Origin: Flaviflagellibacter deserti
GTDB lineage: Bacteria > Pseudomonadota > Alphaproteobacteria > Rhizobiales > Methylopilaceae
Direction: 5' to 3'
NCBI RefSeq assembly: GCF_042652085.1
Contig: NZ_JBHSJF010000006.1
Span: 1,054,001-1,118,000 of the forward strand
DNA: 64,000 bases
Position numbers and translations under genes: made by a program. The notes below the pieces were generated by a model, which was not told the origin of the DNA, searched no databases, and saw only the letters and a list, made by a program, of their open reading frames with translations. This document shows, in pieces, positions 62,776-64,000 of this stretch (position 1 is its first letter; every line of letters starts with the position of its first letter).

Positions 62776-63783
62776 TTATGCCGTCGCGAGTTCACGCGAC
62801 TGCGACACCCAGCCTTCGAGGCGTCCGCCGGCCTTCAGGTCGGCTTCGGCGGCCTCGGCATCGGCCGGGGTCATGGCAGCGAGCTGCCAGTAGTGGAAGA
62901 TGCCGTAATCGTTCAGCTTCTTCTCGAGCTGCGGACCAACGCCGGAAAGCTTGGTCAGGTCGTCCGGAGCGCCACGGGGAGCGGCAAGCTTCTCGTAGGA
63001 CTCGGCCGGAACTTCGAGGTCCGACGTCGCGGCCGGAAGCGTCTCCATGATCACAGGCTCCTCGGCGGCGCCGAGATCCATGCCCGAGCGGCCCTGAGCA
63101 CGACCGATGCCGTCGATCGCGGCACGGGCGACGAGATCGCAGATCAGGACAAGCGCGCGGCCAGCGTCGTCATTGCCCGGGATCGGATAGGTGATGCCGT
63201 CCGGATCGCAGTTCGAATCGACGAGAGCGGCAACCGGGATGTTGAGGCGCTTGGCCTCCTGGATCGCGATCGCTTCCTTGTTGGTGTCGATGATGAAGAT
63301 CAGGTCCGGCAGGCCGCCCATATCGCGGATGCCGCCGAGCGCGCGGTCCAGCTTCTCCTTCTCCCGCGACAGCGTCAGGCGCTCCTTTTTGGTGAAGCCC
63401 TGGCCTTCGCCCGAGAGCACTTCCTCAAGTTTGCGGAGGCGCTGGATCGAGTGGGAGATCGTCTTCCAGTTGGTCAGCATGCCGCCGAGCCAACGCGAAT
63501 TGACGTAGTACTGCGCCGAGCGACGCGCGGCATCGGCCACCGGATCCTGGGCCTGGCGCTTCGTGCCGACGAGCAGCACGCGACCGCCCTTGGCGACGGT
63601 GTCCGATATCTGCTGCAGTGCCTGGTTCAGAAGCGGAACCGTCTGCGCGAGATCGAGAATGTGAATGTTGTTGCGGGTGCCGAAAATGAACGGAGCCATT
63701 TTCGGGTTCCAGCGGTGGGCCTGGTGGCCGAAATGAACGCCCGCTTCGAGGAGCGAACGCAGGTTTACGTCAGGAAGTGCCAT
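62776..63783 (-). CDS. rpsB: 30S ribosomal protein S2 with C-terminal helix-hairpin-helix extension
   Basis: A 335-residue S2, about 90 longer than the E. coli protein. The core (1-~240) is canonical: [25 protein letters not shown], then [29 protein letters not shown] and [25 protein letters not shown]. The extension (about 245-335) contains an acidic linker and a helix-hairpin-helix-like domain ([31 protein letters not shown]). Similar modules occur as C-terminal additions in other alphaproteobacterial ribosomal and respiratory proteins, from memory. The frame opens at 63915, but ATG 63783 has GGAGAA upstream and starts the S2 family sequence. Confidence 0.95.
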   Translation of the reverse strand: MALPDVNLRSLLEAGVHFGHQAHRWNPKMAPFIFGTRNNIHILDLAQTVPLLNQALQQISDTVAKGGRVLLVGTKRQAQDPVADAARRSAQYYVNSRWLGGMLTNWKTISHSIQRLRKLEEVLSGEGQGFTKKERLTLSREKEKLDRALGGIRDMGGLPDLIFIIDTNKEAIAIQEAKRLNIPVAALVDSNCDPDGITYPIPGNDDAGRALVLICDLVARAAIDGIGRAQGRSGMDLGAAEEPVIMETLPAATSDLEVPAESYEKLAAPRGAPDDLTKLSGVGPQLEKKLNDYGIFHYWQLAAMTPADAEAAEADLKAGGRLEGWVSQSRELATA

Positions 63784-63886
63784 TTGCAATTCTCCGGTTG
63801 ATAGCCGCCGCGGACGTGACCTCTTCCCGAAGGACAAGGCACCGGATCGCAATCGAATGCGAAAGTCCGCGTGTGGAATGGGCGCG

Positions 63887-63915
63887 CTTATAGGGGAAGC
63901 GAACCGGAAGGGCAA
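63887..63915 (-). promoter_or_regulatory. Sigma-70-type promoter of rpsB
   Basis: On the minus strand, TTGCCC (63910-63915) and TATAAG (63887-63892) are separated by exactly 17 bases. The leader to the rpsB ATG is about 97 bases, long enough for S2 autoregulatory structure. The bases beyond 63916 to the window end show no gene. Confidence 0.75.
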
Positions 63916-64000
63916 GGCGGAAAGACCGCATTTGTTCCTGCCGTAAACGACGTTTTCAACCTCCGGTGCTGGCGAAGCCCGAAGACCGTCACGATCTGAT

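Overview
The window (about 64 kb, high GC, no rRNA, tRNA, phage or insertion-sequence genes seen) reads as a housekeeping-rich chromosomal segment of an alphaproteobacterium of the order Hyphomicrobiales (Rhizobiales). The evidence is a bacterial phosphatidylcholine synthase, LpxI in place of LpxH, an IalB-type and a BA14K-type secreted protein, an EcfG-type stress promoter, Bradyrhizobium-like NdvB/NdvC glucan synthases, and the order rpsB-tsf-pyrH-frr-uppS-cdsA-dxr-rseP-bamA-lpxD-fabZ-lpxA-lpxI-lpxB. Genus cannot be fixed from the sequence alone.

Layout. 1-8.6 kb: the 3' end of moaA, a YciE-like stress protein behind an EcfG-type promoter, a minus-strand trio (pcs, TerC, quinone oxidoreductase), a plus-strand pair (UbiH-type hydroxylase, LpxL-like acyltransferase), an IalB-family protein and a YejA-like solute-binding protein. 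8.6-16.3 kb: a degenerate acyl-CoA-synthetase-like protein, then mfd and sdhE divergent from recG. 16.4-20.2 kb: two small secreted His-rich paralogues plus a decayed third copy, followed by an ECF sigma factor, a membrane anti-sigma factor and a subtilisin-like protease. This is the most interesting block, because the periplasmic end of the anti-sigma factor resembles a protease prodomain. 20.2-26.6 kb: DUF502 and DUF454 membrane proteins, three LysE/RhtB-type exporters, glmS and glmU. 26.6-34.6 kb: a SPOR-like protein, a small membrane protein, the ndvC / small periplasmic protein / ndvB glucan locus, a BA14K-like protein, an unknown helical protein and a 349-bp gene-free stretch with a palindrome. 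34.6-39.8 kb: thiXY without thiZ, pcaD, a LysR regulator divergent from a YeiH-type membrane protein, and queH. 40-43.9 kb: the pstSCAB operon behind a Pho box. 43.9-49.6 kb: comEC divergent from gltX, then gltA and a small hydrolase. 49.6-64 kb: a long minus-strand run starting at the rpsB promoter and covering translation factors, isoprenoid and phospholipid enzymes, outer-membrane assembly and lipid A synthesis.

How the genes work together. Much of the window builds or guards the envelope: lipid A (lpxA, D, I, B, fabZ and an LpxL-like enzyme), outer-membrane protein assembly (bamA) and site-2 proteolysis (rseP), phospholipids (cdsA, pcs), peptidoglycan precursors (glmS, glmU, uppS) and periplasmic glucans (ndvB, ndvC). 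The ECF/anti-sigma/protease block may be an additional envelope-sensing circuit. Many start codons were moved inward from the longest possible reading frame on the basis of Shine-Dalgarno spacing, signal peptides and 4-bp start/stop overlaps; these choices are stated per gene.
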